A DNA stretch of 6,203 nt from Tectiglobus sp051009975 (lineage in GTDB: Bacteria > Pseudomonadota > Alphaproteobacteria > Rhizobiales > Hyphomicrobiaceae). Below, piece by piece: positions 5,623-6,203 of the stretch (its first letter is position 1; every line of letters starts with the position of its first letter). The notes beneath the pieces are model-generated. The model saw nothing but the letters and a program-made list of their open reading frames with translations. It did no database searches and was not told where the DNA came from. The stretch spans positions 1-6,203 of the forward strand of contig JBPCWA010000345.1 of assembly GCA_051009975.1 (NCBI GenBank). Direction: 5' to 3'. The position numbers were made by a program, and so were the translations under genes.

Positions 5623-5880
5623 TCATTGATTGCAGCGAGGCGCTGTCATCGAAGTTGCAGCCGCCATTGAAGCCATTGTGCCGCCGCACAATCCGCGACC
5701 CAGGATCACGATCTGTTTCACCTTGAGTGCTGTCACAGCGAATTCGATTGCCGCCGAGGTGCTATGGTAAGTGCCGTTCTCTTCATAGGGCGGAACAAGT
5801 GCTGCGATGTTGCGGATAACGAACAGCTCGCCCGGCCTGTTTTTTCCAAGTGCCATACGTCGTTTTCCACACGCATGTAT
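5623..5880 (-). pseudogene. Decayed beta-class carbonic anhydrase
   Basis: The core is unmistakable: PGELFVIRNIAALVPPYEEN, then TYHSTSAAIEFAVTALKVKQ, then IVILGRGLCGG, the central region of a beta-carbonic anhydrase (Zn enzyme, CO2 to bicarbonate). Key residues are lost. The zinc His in the usual GHxxCGG motif is Arg (codon CGC at 5695-5697, one transition from CAC). The usual CxDSR motif appears as CGKRR (5857-5871), keeping the Cys but losing the catalytic Asp and Ser. The frame has no clear N-terminal domain upstream; it meets a TGA at 5947-5949. It stops soon after the CGG motif, although some similarity to the missing C-terminus continues in another frame. About 75-85 codons remain of some 200-220. 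The first ATG in the frame, at 5856, would give a protein without the first metal-binding motif. A non-catalytic relic is the best reading. Confidence 0.75.
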
Positions 5881-5949
5881 GACGCTTCGGTATTCGCCGA
5901 TCTCTGAGTCTCCGACGCAAACCCAACAGTTGATGCAATGGAATTGTCA

Positions 5950-6202
5950 GGCTTTTTGAACTACCAGGCGCGCATTGCCGTAACGTTTTACCATTGGTAC
6001 CCAGCTGAAATTCGGTTGGCTGGTGGCTTCTGTGCAGTTCGATGAATTGCAAAGCACCAAGCTGGAAACGATCATACCGACTAAATCGCTTCACGATCTC
6101 GATTGCGGCAGGGTCGTTGCCAGAATAGGTCTGAGGATGTGCTTGGCGTGCTGGCAAGGACCGCCCACCAAAACCAAAAAATCTCCGAACGGCGAGTCTG
6201 TC
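5950..6202 (-). other. Unrecognised open frame at the right edge
   Basis: A minus-strand frame is open from the window edge (continuing to a stop near 5783, where it overlaps the carbonic anhydrase core out of frame). Its upper part, with SGNDPAAIEIVKRFSRYDRF and QLGALQFIELHRSHQPTEF, looks protein-like in composition, while below about 5985 it becomes Arg/Ser-rich and shadow-like. I do not recognise a family, and it does not fit a carbonic anhydrase N-terminus. It may be the 3' end of a real or broken gene whose start is beyond the window. The only start-like codon inside is TTG at 6157. Confidence 0.25.
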
Positions 6203-6203
6203 A

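Overview
The window looks like an accessory catabolic region of a Gram-negative bacterium, most likely a member of the Pseudomonadota. That assignment rests only on the gene families present (IclR regulator, PhyH-type dioxygenase, small cupins, imidazolonepropionase-like amidohydrolase, cytosolic ModA-like binding protein) and on a moderate GC content. No RNA gene, insertion sequence, CRISPR array or phage gene is visible.

Layout from left to right. (1) A plus-strand pair: a small cupin whose 5' end lies outside the window (to 403), then a ModA-like solute-binding-fold protein without a signal peptide (454-1158). (2) Converging on it from the minus strand, an apparently intact non-haem Fe(II)/2-oxoglutarate dioxygenase of the phytanoyl-CoA dioxygenase family (1181-2032), with a good sigma70-like promoter at 2215-2243 and a long leader. 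(3) A decayed block: an IclR-family regulator on the minus strand (2240 to about 3044), whose winged-helix part is readable only in a different frame from its effector domain, and, divergent from it, a short-chain dehydrogenase remnant on the plus strand (about 3135-3452) with frameshifts, an internal stop and a missing C-terminal half. (4) A minus-strand operon of a second cupin (4905-5351) and a metal-dependent amidohydrolase (3514-4836), ending in a hairpin at 3463-3495 that abuts the dehydrogenase remnant. (5) A decayed beta-carbonic anhydrase on the minus strand (about 5623-5880) and, at the right edge, an unrecognised open frame.

How they may work together: the two cupins are clear paralogues (about half of the residues identical over about 100 positions in my ungapped hand alignment) and flank the dioxygenase, the dead regulator/dehydrogenase pair and the amidohydrolase. 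This suggests a small-molecule degradation locus in which a ring- or amide-containing compound is hydrolysed, oxidised and possibly sensed or bound by cupins and the ModA-like protein. The substrate cannot be read from the sequence. At least three genes are broken, so the locus is either eroding after loss of its original role, or the assembly carries indel errors in those parts; substitutions at catalytic residues argue for real decay.
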